Source: Galeopsis tetrahit
Lineage: Eukaryota > Streptophyta > Magnoliopsida > Lamiales > Lamiaceae
Assembly (NCBI GenBank): GCA_963675135.1
Contig: OY776129.1
Coordinates: forward strand, 60,265,028 to 60,329,027
Direction of reading: 5' to 3'
Length of the DNA: 64,000 bases
Made by a program: the position numbers and the translations under genes. Positions 35,467-47,777 of the stretch are shown here, in pieces (within the stretch, counting starts at the first letter, position 1; every line of letters starts with the position of its first letter). The notes under the pieces were generated by a model. The model saw only the letters and a list, made by a program, of their open reading frames with translations, made no database searches and had not been told where the DNA came from.

Positions 35467-35762
35467 CTTTCTCCGTTCAATTTTATAATGTTCACTTCTC
35501 CGAACACGGATTTTAATGAATATTGATTAGTTTATATATAAAGTAGATAAGTTGGGGGATATGATGAGATGTTGTGAGATCCATTATTTATAGATAAAAT
35601 GATTGTTTATGAATAAAGTCAATGGCAATTTGAGTAAATAAGTGATGATTGAAGGGTGGATATAAAGTATTGTGAATAGTAAATTTTCTAAATAAGGAAT
35701 GAGAATAATAAAATTGAACAACCCGAAAAAAAAAGTGGAATTATAAAATCGGACGGAGAGAA
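35467..35762. mobile_element. Stowaway-like MITE
   Basis: About 296 bp. Left end CTTTCTCCGTTCAATTTTAT and right end (reverse complement) TTCTCTCCGTCCGATTTTAT are imperfect inverted repeats flanked by TA. The interior shares ATTGATTAGTTTATATATAA with a degenerate relative near 38045. Confidence 0.8.
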
Positions 35763-35764
35763 TA

Positions 35765-36662
35765 TAAGTTATACAGTATGTAACTCTTACACGAGAGTAG
35801 AACGTACCTTTGAAATCCACGTTAACTTGTCCATGGGGTTCGTTTGGATTGACAAGCTAACACTCTTATTTTGAGGTGTTTTTTTTTTTTTTTTAAGAAT
35901 CTTAATAAATTTGAAATCCATTTAAAATATCAATTTATTTGTTTTTTATTTAATTAAAAAAATTTCTTACATTAACTAATTATTCAATACAAACACAGCA
36001 TAATAGAATGTGTCTCATGTGCCTTTTTTTTATAGTTGCTTTTTATTTTTGGAAAATGGAAGACATACAATTTTGTTAAATGTGAGCTAATTAGGTAATC
36101 TAAACTAATAAATTTGAGGTAAAGTTAAGGACGTTTCCCTTGTAACTAATAAAAAAAACGATACAAAGAAATCAAATATTTCGGTCCACTTTTCGGTATT
36201 TTCTTAAAAAATTGTGAAATTGAAGAAGCAAATCAAATCATTATTTTTCCCCACTTTCTATAGAACATAATATGTTTCACCATTTAACTGCATCTGCATG
36301 ACAAGTACTTATATAATATAAAAACACCTGACGCCCAATACTTAATTAATACACATACATATATATAAAAAAAATAGTAGTACTACCTCTTAAATGTCTT
36401 TTTAACTTCTTTTTTTAGTTTATTCCCAATATACCACCTGAAAGATCTATGGTACAGTATTTTACTATTTTTCAAGTAAGAAAATTTTGTATTCTTTTTT
36501 TTATTATTATAAAAAGGGGATTTAATTTAAGAGGGAGGAGAAGAGGTTGGAGTTAGAAATTAAATGAAAGTAAAATTGTCTAAATTTAATTTATTTATTT
36601 TTGTAAATCGATAAAAAAAAAAAATTAATTCAAACGCTGATTATAAAATATAGTACTGATAT
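35765..36662. other. Intergenic, nothing recognised
   Basis: AT-rich with homopolymer runs. No gene or repeat structure seen. Confidence 0.5.
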
Positions 36663-36846
36663 TGTTGAAGTTAAATAATGTTTTTCATCGAATAAGTATT
36701 GAAGAATCATGTGTATATAAGGATAAACTAGTATTTCCACTGGTATGAGTCATTTTGGGAAAATTTAAAATCAAAGTTTTGAAAACTTAGTTTAAAGCGG
36801 ACAATATCATACCAAATGAAATACGAAAGTCCTCCCAGACCCAACA
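36663..36846 (+). repeat. Degenerate solo LTR of the TRIM family
   Basis: Sequence from TGTTGAAG to CCCAACA follows the TRIM repeat (read from the minus strand of 27994-28201). Shared words include ACTAGTAT, TGGTATGAG, CATTTTGGG and AAAGCGGACAATATCATACC. It is on the plus strand and much more diverged than the copy at 27545-28201. No target duplication is recognisable. Confidence 0.75.
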
Positions 36847-38005
36847 AAGATGAAAGGTAGAAGAGAGAGTGTGCTCTCATTTGAAGCAACTGTCGTTACC
36901 CGTTGGTTGCTTCAACTACATCCAAACTAAAATTTGTTGGTAATTAGAATATAACCATATGCTATCTTTTGTTCTTGGTAAAATTAATCTAATTCGTTTA
37001 TTTATTTATATTTTTATATAGTGCATTGTGATGACATGTGACAATTTTTGTTATTCTTTTTATGTAGATGTAAATCGTACGAGGAAATTGTGAAGATGAA
37101 GCTCCAAAAAAAGTGATGGAAAAGCACAAGGAAAACAAAAACTGGGCGCCCATGGTATTACTTAGTTTTGTTGCATAATAGTAGAAATTTGGTACTATAA
37201 AATTACGCATTTCCACGTGTCTAACTAACAATAATTTAGCACTCCACACAATAATCAATTAGTCAGACAGACAGATCACGAGTGTGCGCACTTTTTAAAT
37301 ATGGATGGATACTTTCTTCATAAAAGTGAGGGAACAAAATACTTCATTCATCTATTTTTTTAATTCTCGTTTCATTGAGTTGGTCACAAATTTAATATAT
37401 ATATATATATAAAATAAAAATTTGTGGGTATAAATAAAATAAAAATAAAGTAGTGCATGTGAGTAGTATATTATAAAAATGAATGGATAAAAAAAAAGTA
37501 GAAAGTATAAAAATGAACAAAGTGAGTAATAAAGTAGGTATATTTGTTTTGAGATTTTGAATTTTTTTAAAATTTAGTGAATTTTTTAATTCTAATGATT
37601 GGTATGTTTTGTGTTTATTTTGAAATTTAAGTAGGATATGATTTAATTATATGTTATACAATTTGTAGGGGTTTATATAAGATTTATAGGTATTTAGTAG
37701 ATATTTATAATGTTGATTTTTATAAAATTTATAGATATTTGTAGAATCTTAATTCTAAAATCACAAAATAAAATAAATGTTAGATTTTTAAATTTTCAAG
37801 TTTGAATTTTACATCATAAAATAAAAATGGCCATAATTAATTGGAAAAGAATTGTCCTTAAGGAAAACACTTTTCCATGAAAATAAATTCCCACTATTTA
37901 CAAGAGATTAAGTTAAAAGTTGGTCCTTTATGAATGTGAAGCAGTAGGGTAAACCCGGTGTACATGTATTAAAACAATTAACATACTTTAATGAAATAAT
38001 GTGTA
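36847..38005. other. Intergenic, nothing recognised
   Basis: AT-rich. A short minus-strand open frame at 36998-37258 has no recognisable similarity and is probably chance. Confidence 0.5.
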
Positions 38006-38009
38006 AATT

Positions 38010-38245
38010 CATAATATTTTAGGGACATAAATTTTAGTGTACATTGATTAGTTTATATATAAAATAAATAGAATATGGATATGATGAAGTATTAAGGAGT
38101 TCACTTATAAATAAAATAATTGTTTATAAATAAATTGATTGTTTATAAATAAATTGAATTACAATTTAAATAAATAAGAGATGAATAATATTATTTTTAA
38201 AAAGAAGATGAGAATAATGAAATTGAAGTGAGGAAGTCACTATTA
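38010..38245. mobile_element. Degenerate relative of the 35467 MITE
   Basis: Shares ATTGATTAGTTTATATATAA, ATATGATGA and GAGAATAATGAAATTGAA words in the same order as 35510-35720. Ends are too worn to define TIRs. Confidence 0.6.
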
Positions 38246-38284
38246 CTATCAAACTAAAAAACTAAAAAAATTGATTTAGTGATG

Positions 38285-38405
38285 TAAACTTGAGACTTAA
38301 GAGTGTCATACAAAGCGCAAAGCTCTAACTTTAAAAGAGGCACCCGTAAGTAGACGGTGAGATTGATCCCCCGAGTTACGGATTAGTCGATCATTGGACT
38401 AAATA
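38285..38405 (-). repeat. Dispersed repeat copy 1 (unnamed family)
   Basis: On the minus strand it reads ...CTACTTACGGGTGCCTC, AGAGCTTTGCGCT and CACTCTTAAGTCTCAA. The same order of words occurs at 41240-41430, and a part at 62960-63060. The family is not identified. Confidence 0.55.
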
Positions 38406-38510
38406 TTGAGACTTAAAAAATTTACTATCAGATCAAAAGTAATTTTTAATAAAACAATTAATATCATTAAAAGATAAACATAAAATACAAATTATCAAGT
38501 TAAACATAAA

Positions 38511-38790
38511 AGTATGTTCCACCTAATTTAGTTTTAGAAAAGGAAAAAAAAAGCATTTTAAGTCACTTTTTTTTTTTTGGCCTCAAGTTAATTATTATAA
38601 GATAAATGTTTTGTGAAAAGTATGTTCCACCTAATCTATTTTTAGAAAAAAAAAATAAGCATTTTTAGTCTTTTTTTTTTTTTTTGCCTCAAGTTAATTA
38701 TTATGAGAAAACTGAGATAAATGTTTTGTGAAAAGAATTTTCCACCTAATTTATTTTTAGAAAAAAATAAGCATTTTTAGCCACAACCTC
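38511..38790. repeat. Tandem repeat, unit about 110-118 bp, 2.5 copies
   Basis: AGTATGTTCCACCTAAT recurs at 38511 and 38619 and in changed form at about 38734. Each unit also has a GCATTTT(T)AGTC word, a T-run, and GCCTCAAGTTAATTATTAT. Confidence 0.85.
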
Positions 38791-40335
38791 CCATAGCCGG
38801 CCATAAGGCATAAGCACATATTAAGCCCCACAACAAGAAGGGAAAATAAACTGACCTCTACTGACTACTCTATAGTCTATATGATGCAAGAGATATTTCC
38901 TCTACAGGTGTTTGCAACTACTAGTGATTGCTTAAAAATAAGTTTTCTTTATTAAAAAAAAAAAAAAAAAAAGAGGTTGTGTTGCTTTTGTCTTATGACA
39001 TACATAAATTTAGATTTGATTTTTAATTAAAAATAATATTTCCCTCAAGTCCACCACTATTTACAATTTTTTCTCTTTTAAATGTTTCACTATTATTTGC
39101 ATATATAAATAAGTACGGAGTATTTTTTAGTCAAATATCTTACTCTCAATACTTTGTTTACTCTTAATTAACCTTCAAGTCAGTTCATCTTGATTAACTT
39201 CATTGAATAGACTTTTTTGCTAGTCATCAATTGTTGAGGTGTAAAATAAACATTATTTTACTCTTAAAATTTGCTCTTAAAAAAATGTTAAATTAATTCA
39301 TTTATATTAATTATCGAACACTTTTCCTTACTCATGGACTGAAATTAATAAATGGACAACACTTGTATGAAATATTTTATAAATAAAATATGTTTAATTA
39401 AAACGATATTTAAAACTTACGGGTCGCAAACTCAGAACTAGATAGTCCAAAAAAATTATGGATTGCAAATAGATGTATGAACAGTAACACAAACTTAAAT
39501 TTTTTGACAAATTTTTCGACCGCAAAGCCAAAACCACTGTCCATTTTCTGTTTAAAAAAAAAACATCAGTAACTTCTTTAAAAAAAAACTCAATCAATTG
39601 CATAGGTTAATTACAAAAGCAGTTTTTTGTTTTTTTAGAAGTTTATTATTTTATTAGTATTTTTTTTGAACTTATAATTACAGTTTGATTTTTTTGTAGA
39701 TGAGTTTTATTTTGAACAACATATATTGGACGCCTAATTTTTGTCATCCATGCACAAATATTTTACTTCTTGCCTAGCCCTGCCCTTCCCTTTGACTTAA
39801 TTGTACTGACAAATATTTTTGGCAACATGTCAAATGCCCTCTCCCTAACATTCTCAAATGCAAACAAGCAAGTTTAGTAGTATGACATATTCTAGTTTCT
39901 ACCACGATGAATTTGCTGTGAAAGTTGGATGATTTACTTAATTAATAATTATATTACATATGTATTGTCGTGTTTTAATTTTAACATTGGAAAGATATAT
40001 ATATATATAATTAGGATTTTTTGTGAAATTGATGATCTCATTATATTAAATATATTAATTTTAAATATCGTCATTACTCACATATAATATTTACTATTTA
40101 TTTTACACAATTATGCAAAGAATTGTCATGCATATATAAATTAGTCATTTAAATTGGACACACGCACATATTACTCCCTCATTTTTATTTTTTTAGTTTT
40201 TTCACTATTTTCATAATACTTAGTCATTCCATATACCGTGGTGGTGCTCTAAACATTTGAGCTATCTCACTTTATCATCTATATATAATTTTATTAGGAA
40301 TTAATATACAATAATTAATTTTTCAACTTTCTATA
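38791..40335. other. Intergenic, nothing certain
   Basis: AT-rich. One Stowaway-like end (ACTCCCTCATT near 40172) is present but a partner end was not found. Confidence 0.45.
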
Positions 40336-40339
40336 AGTT

Positions 40340-40520
40340 GGACTTTTAGATGAGACGAAATTCTTTCATGGTATCAGAGCTAAAGACTCACACGTCTACA
40401 CATTCTGCGTTCGATTCCTGCTGAAAACAACTTCATTCATTTAAATTGTCCACAAGTTCGGACCGGCACAAACGAGTGACTACTAGTCCGGACTTTTAGA
40501 TGAGCTGAAATTCTTTCAGT
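40340..40520 (+). mobile_element. TRIM-like retrotransposon remnant with primer binding site
   Basis: GGACTTTTAGATGAG plus GAAATTCTTTCA occurs at 40340-40368 and again at 40490-40519. The first copy is followed directly by TGGTATCAGAGC (40369-40380), a tRNA-Met primer binding site. This is the arrangement of an LTR end, binding site, tiny internal region and second LTR end. Full LTR extents could not be defined. Confidence 0.6.
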
Positions 40521-41080
40521 TTTCTTTAAATATCTCAATTTTATCTTTAATTATTATTTTTTGACAAATCTTTCTCGTGGTTTTCTTTCACATAATTAAC
40601 CCTTAAATATATGGGTTTGCATTTTCTATACGAAAATTAATTATCATTAAGGTATTAACATATCTTTCTCATGATTTTAAGGTATTTATTATTAACATAA
40701 AAATAAAAATGTAACCTTACTTAATTTATTGTTAAAAGCTAAAAAGACATGTAATAAAAAATTGGGGAAGTACGTACTGAGAAGATTTATTAAAGTCGGA
40801 TTAACTTGTAAGTCTAAGAGGCCTACTTCTCATATCACCGTTGCGCTTCAATGTGTGAAAACGCAGCAAGTTCTCGATTTCTACATTAATCTTTGGAAAA
40901 ATGAAGACACACAAACAAACCTACAATTTTTTATGAACCGGTGATTAGATAATTTAAAATTTTAAAAGCAAATTCAATGCCTGGATTTCTTTTCAGGATT
41001 GAGATAGGGAGTTTTCTTTATGTGTGAATCAGTTTCGTGCAAGTCTTTGCCTGATCCAGTGAAATTGGAGTGATATAACA
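40521..41080. other. Intergenic, nothing certain
   Basis: AT-rich; a 71-codon open frame at 40729-40944 has no recognisable similarity. Confidence 0.45.
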
Positions 41081-41085
41081 ACAAT

Positions 41086-41200
41086 ATGTCGGCCCGTGGC
41101 AGAGAGGCATGGGTTCGAGGAAGGAAGGAGCTAAACGTCGTTGTAAGGTGTTCAGGAATAACATGTTACATGTCCACGATGCCGTTTATGCTTTTGATAT
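41086..41200 (+). pseudogene. Histone H4-like pseudogene fragment
   Basis: ATGTCGGCCCGTGGCAGAG followed by GGAGCTAAACGT and AAGGTGTTCAGGAATAACAT matches, with small indels, the start of plant histone H4 genes (MSGRGKGG...GAKRHRKVLRDNI). The next bases GATGCCGTTTATGCTTTTG resemble the region coding for MDVVYALK near the H4 C-terminus, so the middle seems deleted. Frameshifts are obvious. It is called from remembered family sequence, not an alignment. Confidence 0.6.
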
Positions 41201-41239
41201 TATTGAGTTCGTTTAATGATATATACTTGATTATTTTTT

Positions 41240-41430
41240 TTTAAATCTCGGGTATCCGGTTCAAGGGCCGACACCACTGCCCACTTGCGGGGGTGTCCCG
41301 TTTAAAACCAGAGTTTTGCGCTCTATATGGATATAACCCCATAGAAATTATTTGCACCTTAGAGGTTTCGAACGTGAAACCTAGAGAGGAGCATACTCTT
41401 AAGTCTCAAACCTACACCAATGATATATAT
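41240..41430 (+). repeat. Dispersed repeat copy 2 (unnamed family)
   Basis: Contains CACTGCCCACTTGCGGGGG, AGAGTTTTGCGCTC, GGTTTCGAACGTGAAACC and CATACTCTTAAGTCTCAA. It is longer than the copy at 38285-38405, with about 60 extra bases between the shared blocks. Confidence 0.55.
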
Positions 41431-41799
41431 TTGATAGATTAGGACTTTTAATATTTTTCCATTGTGCTAAAATTTGTAATTAATTCATTTTGAAGTTACC
41501 TGAGTTGCACTTGGTATTATAATTTTCATTTATATGCGTATGACTGTGTTCTTATTGTGTATTTCTAATATAAGTTTCTCATTTCTTTCGGTGTTTTGAT
41601 TAAAAAATATGATAAAATAATAAATGCAATAAAGTATAAGTGATGTGATAGAGAGAAAGAAAATAATATATCAAAAATGGAAAAAATATGAAATGAAAAC
41701 TTATTGTTAGACATTCATATAAATGAAAGTGGGAAACTTATAGTGGAACAAATGGAGTATTTTTTTTAAAGCAATTCTTAAAAAGTATTAAATAAAATA

Positions 41800-42036
41800 C
41801 TTCCTCCGTCCTGTAAAATTTTGCTCAAACCTATTTTTAGATTCACAAAATATATGTTTATTCTATTTAAATAGTTAACTTTTTAATATTTTTTTTACTT
41901 TATTAACAAGATTGAGTATGTACCAACAATATTTTTTACTCGTTATCTCATATATATATTTTTTATAATTAAAATATGATTTTTTAAAAATCATGTATGA
42001 AAAGAAGTGAGCAAAATTTTACAGGACAGAGGGAGT
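41800..42036. mobile_element. Stowaway-type MITE
   Basis: 237 bp. CTTCCTCCGTCCTGTAAAAT and its inverted partner ATTTTACAGGACAGAGGGAG are flanked by TA at 41798-41799 and 42037-42038. Confidence 0.92.
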
Positions 42037-42038
42037 AT

Positions 42039-42630
42039 TTATTTACAAATATTTTAAAATAGAACTACCATCATCCTACCCCGCACTTTCACACTTTTCT
42101 TTTTTAGACGTTTCACTATTACTTTCACACTCTTTTATATACTCAACCCTCACAATATTCTTAAATTTACACAAATGTCATTACTTTTTTTTTACACATA
42201 CATAAAAATCAACTCATTTATTTACTTTATACTCCATATAAAAGGTTTACAAAATTATCCCTCAAAATTATCATTAAATTCATTTTTCTTATTCAGCATG
42301 TCATTTCACATATCAAAATAATCGAGTATGTTTATACTCTCTGCATCAAAGTGAAAAGACTTTTCATATTTGTTTTTAAGGATTTTGTAAAAGGTGAAAA
42401 GTGAGAGATTAAATGATCCAAATATAAAATTAATTGACATAATATTTATCTTTAAATACATTATCATTCACAATTTTATGGAGTACTTTCCAAGTCATTT
42501 TTTACAATTCCTTTTTTTTACATTTTAAAAATAGAAAATTTCTCAACCTTCAAAATTCTAATTTATTTACCGATATATGTCTTTACATTTTTTATACTAA
42601 TACTTTTATTTTAAACAAAAACTTATATAC
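42039..42630. other. Intergenic, nothing certain
   Basis: AT-rich with a possible worn MITE around 42335-42500 that could not be confirmed. Confidence 0.4.
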
Positions 42631-42639
42631 AATATTTCA

Positions 42640-43616
42640 CCATAGTCTTATGGTGCAATATGACATAATCTTATGTTTTTATCCTGTATCCATCTTCTTC
42701 GTTCCTCTGTTTTCTGCGCCGCCCGATCACTCCTCTTCTTTCTCTGCGCTGCCTTCTTTTCTGCACTGATCTCCTTCTTCGCGATGCCTTATCTTCTGGG
42801 CGGGACAAATTTCTCCTTCTTTACGATGCTTATCTTTTGCCGCTGCGAGAAATCTGCAAATTCAATAAAAAAAAAAAAAAAAATTCAAAAACTGTTCAGA
42901 TTTCTGATCTGCTAATCACGAAACAAGCGGAAAAATTATTATTTTTATTTTTTGAATGAATTAATGAGAAAAAAATCAACAATAAATCTATTCCAATTAA
43001 TTGTTGTTTTTGTAATTGTAGCAATCGATAAACTATTCAACATAGTTGTGTTTTTCGTGTTTTCAATTATTGTTCTTCGTCTTTTTTAATGTGGGTATCT
43101 CATTCACTCTCAATAATGACGTTTTAGTTATACAGTAACACATCTTTCTTAATACAGTAATACACTTGTGTTTATATAGTAACACATTTTTCTGTGTTAC
43201 TTTAACGTCAAATATGTATTACTCAAAAGCCAATTGTGTGTTACTTGTCCTTACAGTAACACGTATTTGTCCGTACAGTAGCATATAATTATATTTATAG
43301 TAACATGGATTAAGAGCAAATTTTTCTATTTTATCTTTCCTTAAATTAATTTGTATTAATATTTTCTGTGAAAAGTCAATTTATGTGTTATTTGTACTTA
43401 AAGTAACACATATTTGGTCTTGTAGTAACATATAATTACCTTTACAGTAACACAGACCTGAAACCCGTTATCCTGTTAGCCTCCTGCGCGCGACTTTTTC
43501 GCGATTTTTAAGGAAATATTCGTTTGATCGGTCAAATCCGCTACAGGTCCGCGAATTTTGACCCTTCCTTAAATATACTAATATTTCACGTGAAATATTG
43601 CACATAAGTACTGCCC
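42640..43616. mobile_element. Non-autonomous relative of the 9.3-kb MULE
   Basis: 977 bp, no coding capacity. Right end, read inward from 43616, is GGGCAGTACTTATGTGCAATATT; the big MULE's right end is GGGCTGGTCTTGCCTGCAATATT. The left end CCATAGTCTTATGGTGCAATAT aligns at equal length. The flanking 9-mers AATATTTCA (42631-42639) and TATATTTTA (43617-43625) match at 7 of 9 positions. The interior (43120-43460) repeats ACAGTAACACA/TAGTAACACA words, the same motif that fills the introns of the 9.3-kb element, and it has a CCGCGAATTTTGACCC block near the right end. Confidence 0.75.
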
Positions 43617-43625
43617 TATATTTTA

Positions 43626-45190
43626 TCACTTTAGTAAAGTTAAATATATCAACATATGTAGTTTATCACTTTTTTGTTTTTCGTGTTCAATATAAAATTT
43701 CAGTTCACCTAAAAGTAATAGGGAGGCTTTGAATTAATTTATTAATATCAATTCTGTTATTATACACATAATATATACTACTAATACTCGAAATAAGAGA
43801 TTCGTCGTCATTTGTGTCGATCATCAAGATTATGTTTGGATTTGATCACTCTGTTTTTTTGGACAACATTAATAAATCAGATATGGGAAACGTACACATG
43901 CTTCATTCTAAGCCGTCGTTTGAATTATTTTGTAATAAGCTCGTGAACTTTTTATTTGTCTCGTGAACTTATCATAATTGGGGGATCTTCATCCATCACA
44001 CATTTCTTGGACCTTCATCTCACATTATCTTCCGCCTAAAAAAGAAGGATATTATTTAAAATTAAAAATAGAAGGCTATTATTATGACTGTAAAAGAAAA
44101 ATGAAAGAATATATTAATGAATTGCATGTAACACGTAATAATGACAACAATTTTTAATATGCCATATAAAATGAAATGTGAGATAAGATTCAATTTCATT
44201 TCAAACCGGTCTATTTCACTATATAATACTATTCAATTATTATTTGAATAATTTTAAAACAATTCATGTCGTGTATTTGCCATACTTACATATTTTAAAT
44301 ATTTCTCTGTTTTTTATGTTTCACCAGTTGTCAATTGTCATTCCACATCCCACGGAATACAATTTCCAACCCATTATACAATTGCCACCTTTTTATCGTA
44401 TTCCGTTAATTATCAAATTTGGCTGCTTTAGCCACTAAGATATCTTTTGTAAATTTGTAATCTCTGTTTCTCCCTCTTTTTCTTCATTAATTAATATCAT
44501 TTACGTTAAATACATTCCAATAAATTATTTATAATACATTACAAAAATATATATATAATACGGACATGATGCAATAAATACTGGAGTACCACTGAATACA
44601 TTAATTGGGGTTGTTTTGAAATACATGGAATTTCTTTAATTTGGTAAGAAATCTAGCACGGAGTATGTAGGGGCCCACAGAGTGTTTATACTGGTAACAA
44701 AGTTGGCTCACGGATCATTCTCTCCAACTCCAACAATTTTCACTCTGATTTTACACTGCAGTAAATATTTTTGGTTTCAGCATGCATGTGAAACTCTCTC
44801 TCAGTTGAACATGCATATTTGTCTGTATTATGTGTAATGCATCCATGGGTTTCCACCCAAATTTATAATTCACACAAATACTTTTCTTTATTTTACTTTA
44901 CTTAATTGGTTTTGTAGTGGAATTTAATATGTGGCCTATACAGCCTTCACGGATTGCTTCACTTTTACCTCCAAACATGTTTTCCCTTTCTTTTAATAAT
45001 ACTAATAATTACTACTCCAGTTCGAACCTAACTTAAAATTTCACCTAACATAAAATTAAGTACAAGCTTGTATATTGGCTGACCGAATCAAAGATCAGCT
45101 TTTAGTAAAGGTCTAACCGTAAAGCATAATTTAGTTTTCAATCATATTTCCAAGAGAAAGGTATTATATGCATTTTATACCCTCTATAGA
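43626..45190. other. Intergenic, nothing recognised
   Basis: AT-rich sequence without supported genes or elements. Confidence 0.5.
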
Positions 45191-45937
45191 TAGAGTTGGC
45201 AATTTAGGCCTGATCCAGTTGACCAGTCTCACCAATACGAAGGTTAGTATATGTAAGGCTCAAAAAATATAGGTCCAAAAAAATTCGGATCAAATTTGGC
45301 CCGACCCACTGACTTGACGGGTCAAATGGGATCAGGTCAATTTGGCTAGACAGGTCAAGAGCAGCCTGATTGACCTGAACAGTTTTTTTTTTTTTTTTGT
45401 TTTTTCAATTTACAATATGTAATTTTATAATATCATTAAATTACCAATAAATTTGATCTTAATTTTATGTCTATAATTTTTTTTTTAAGGGTTTAGGATT
45501 GACCTAGTTGACATTCATTCGAATCTATAGTATATACTGTATTAGACAATTAAATCTTTTTTTTAGTATATATATATATATATATATATATATCTTTTTT
45601 TATCATGTAAATTGTAATCTCAATTCATTGTTAAAAAATATACAATATTTCCTCACTAATCTACAAAAATTCATTACTAGTCTACAATCTCAGCCTCCCA
45701 ACTAATTATTTTCAGTTTTTTTGAAAAAAAAATGTCTTGAACTTTTAAGTTTGTTTGCGACTCTCATTATGCTAGGAAAAAAAACATGTTATGGGTCCGA
45801 CTGACCCGTTAAATCGCTAGACTAAGTTGGGCTAGTCTGAGCTCTCATTTGGTAGACCCGATCAATTCATGGGATCCGACCCAACTCATTAACATCGCTT
45901 GACCCAATGGACTAGACGTCCTAAATTGTCAGTTCTA
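45191..45937. mobile_element. Old hAT-like element
   Basis: Ends TAGAGTTGGCAATTTAGG and (reverse complement) TAGAACTGACAATTTAGG form imperfect inverted repeats. Subterminal parts are rich in GACCC, GGGTCA and TTGACC words. The flanking 8-mers (TCTATAGA and CTAATAAG) do not match, so the duplication has decayed or the ends are off by some bases. Confidence 0.7.
45566..45593. repeat. (TA)n microsatellite
   Basis: About 14 TA units inside the hAT-like element. Confidence 0.95.
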
Positions 45938-47777
45938 CTAATAAGAATCACAATTATGTGCACTCAATTACATGGTGCAATTGAACCACACTTTTGACTT
46001 GATTCTAAAGGGATGAGTAAAAAATTAATTTGGACAATTGAAGAAATATGTAAATCATGAAATCCAATTATATGATATGCACTTAATTGCATACATGAAT
46101 TTAATCGTATTAGTTTTTATAAGTAATTTTATTAATTCTTGTTTAGTGATTAACAACTGCAACTTTTCGGAGAAAAAATAGTTGCAATTGTGCAGTAAAA
46201 ACAACAATTGATATTGCTTCAAAATACATTTAAGTTGTATGGTGCAGTTGATAAGTGCAAGAAAAAGGGTAAAATAAAAGTTGAAACATAATTCGCAGTC
46301 AAGAATGATAAGATATTGATTTCCGAGAAAGCAATCCGTGAGTTAATAGCTTTTGTTGTTGTGAGGTTTACAATGTTTGCATCTCTAGTGTAAGTTTGAG
46401 CAATAATTGAAGGTAAGAAGAGACCCACAATGGTAGAGTAGATTGGATAGATGTATAAGATCACAAAACACTACTGCCAAGCCAATGACCTATCATATAT
46501 ATCCACAAATTAAGCCTACCATTCTCTATACTTAATTTGTACCCACATGTATTTTCTTCTTACTAAGAATGATGGTGACTTAATTTGGTTGGGGTCCAAC
46601 TTTGTATAACAAATTCTATGTACATAATTTGTTGCATATTTATATTCTAATGAACAATTCCAAGGGATGATTTATATCGAACGAATATACCATAACCTAC
46701 TTACGACATGATTGGTACGATTGAAACAAACTCTACGCGTATATTATTGATCACATTTCTTGTACTGCTTACATATACCAGCCTACCAAGCACTATTACC
46801 CAAAATTGTCTTATTTTTGCCTTTAAAATTTTATTATATGTAGTGAACATATTGTATTGTGTAGTTCTGACTCTTGGTGTATACATCATACTACTATTTC
46901 AGCAATCCAGCTACGTAGTTTTGTGAACACCTTTGTTTAGATTTCAAGCTTTAATTTTGTTGGTTAATTTGTGTTATAAAGATGACAGTTTTATTCTATG
47001 TAGATTCATATATTTCTGTAAGCAAGTACATATACTATATGTTACACAGTATACCAAATGCACCCCATTTGAAAAAAAAAAAAAAAAAAAAAAAACAGAT
47101 TCAATATAGGACCAAGTTATGAATGGATAAATCGTTTCCTAGCTATAATATTCTCTTCTCCACGCAAATTATGCAGGACCGGCTCAGAGACGACGACGAC
47201 AACAATAATAATAATAACTACATATGGCAACAGCTAAGCTGCATATTAAAATAGTGAAAATAATAGATTTCTAAAAATCTGCATATAAACTATTATATCT
47301 GTTTCTCAATCATTTCATACTAATTCAATCCTACGAAGCACTACTAATACGATGATGTTTGTCTCCGTAGTCTGATCTTGGTGTCCTATGCCTACTTACA
47401 CATGCATGTGATGAATATTTAACATTGTTCACTTTAGACAAATAAGAACACAACTTGCAGGTAGCACAGATGAATGAAGTTTCGTGATTGAATACATAAC
47501 TAATGTAGGTCATACCTGATAGCCAAAGTAGCAGCTATTTAATATTTCCTTTTGTTTATCATTCTGTCCAAATTAAGGCAAGTACATGAAACTCTTTGAC
47601 TGTTACAAAGTGTTAGCCAAGTCTACACAAATGTCATTTATCGAATTTACTTTTGATATTTCAAAATGTACATAAAGAACAAGACTATCCAACAAGTTGA
47701 TGCTGCTATACACAATCAACTGACAGTACTTATTCTATAGTACTAAACAATTGATTAAATATTCAATCTTGCATTTA
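45938..47777. other. Intergenic region 3' of the PPR gene
   Basis: AT-rich, with a run of 24 A at 47072-47095 and a GAC/AAT triplet repeat at 47190-47217. No gene recognised. The A run could be the tail of an unidentified retroposed sequence, but nothing upstream of it supports that. Confidence 0.45.

Noticed and set aside
40165..40330. Stowaway-like end ACTCCCTCATT
   Set aside because: No inverted partner or TA-bounded element could be found.
42335..42500. Possible worn MITE (ACTCTCTGCATC start)
   Set aside because: The supposed right end does not pair convincingly.
42673..42915. 80-codon frame with Cys and Phe
   Set aside because: It lies in the non-autonomous MULE, probably a leader remnant, with no domain.
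46219..46926. Hydrophobic short frames on both strands
   Set aside because: No motif, splice context or codon pattern supports a gene.
47072..47095. Run of 24 A as a retroposon tail
   Set aside because: No RT, SINE or gene remnant was seen upstream and no duplication was found.
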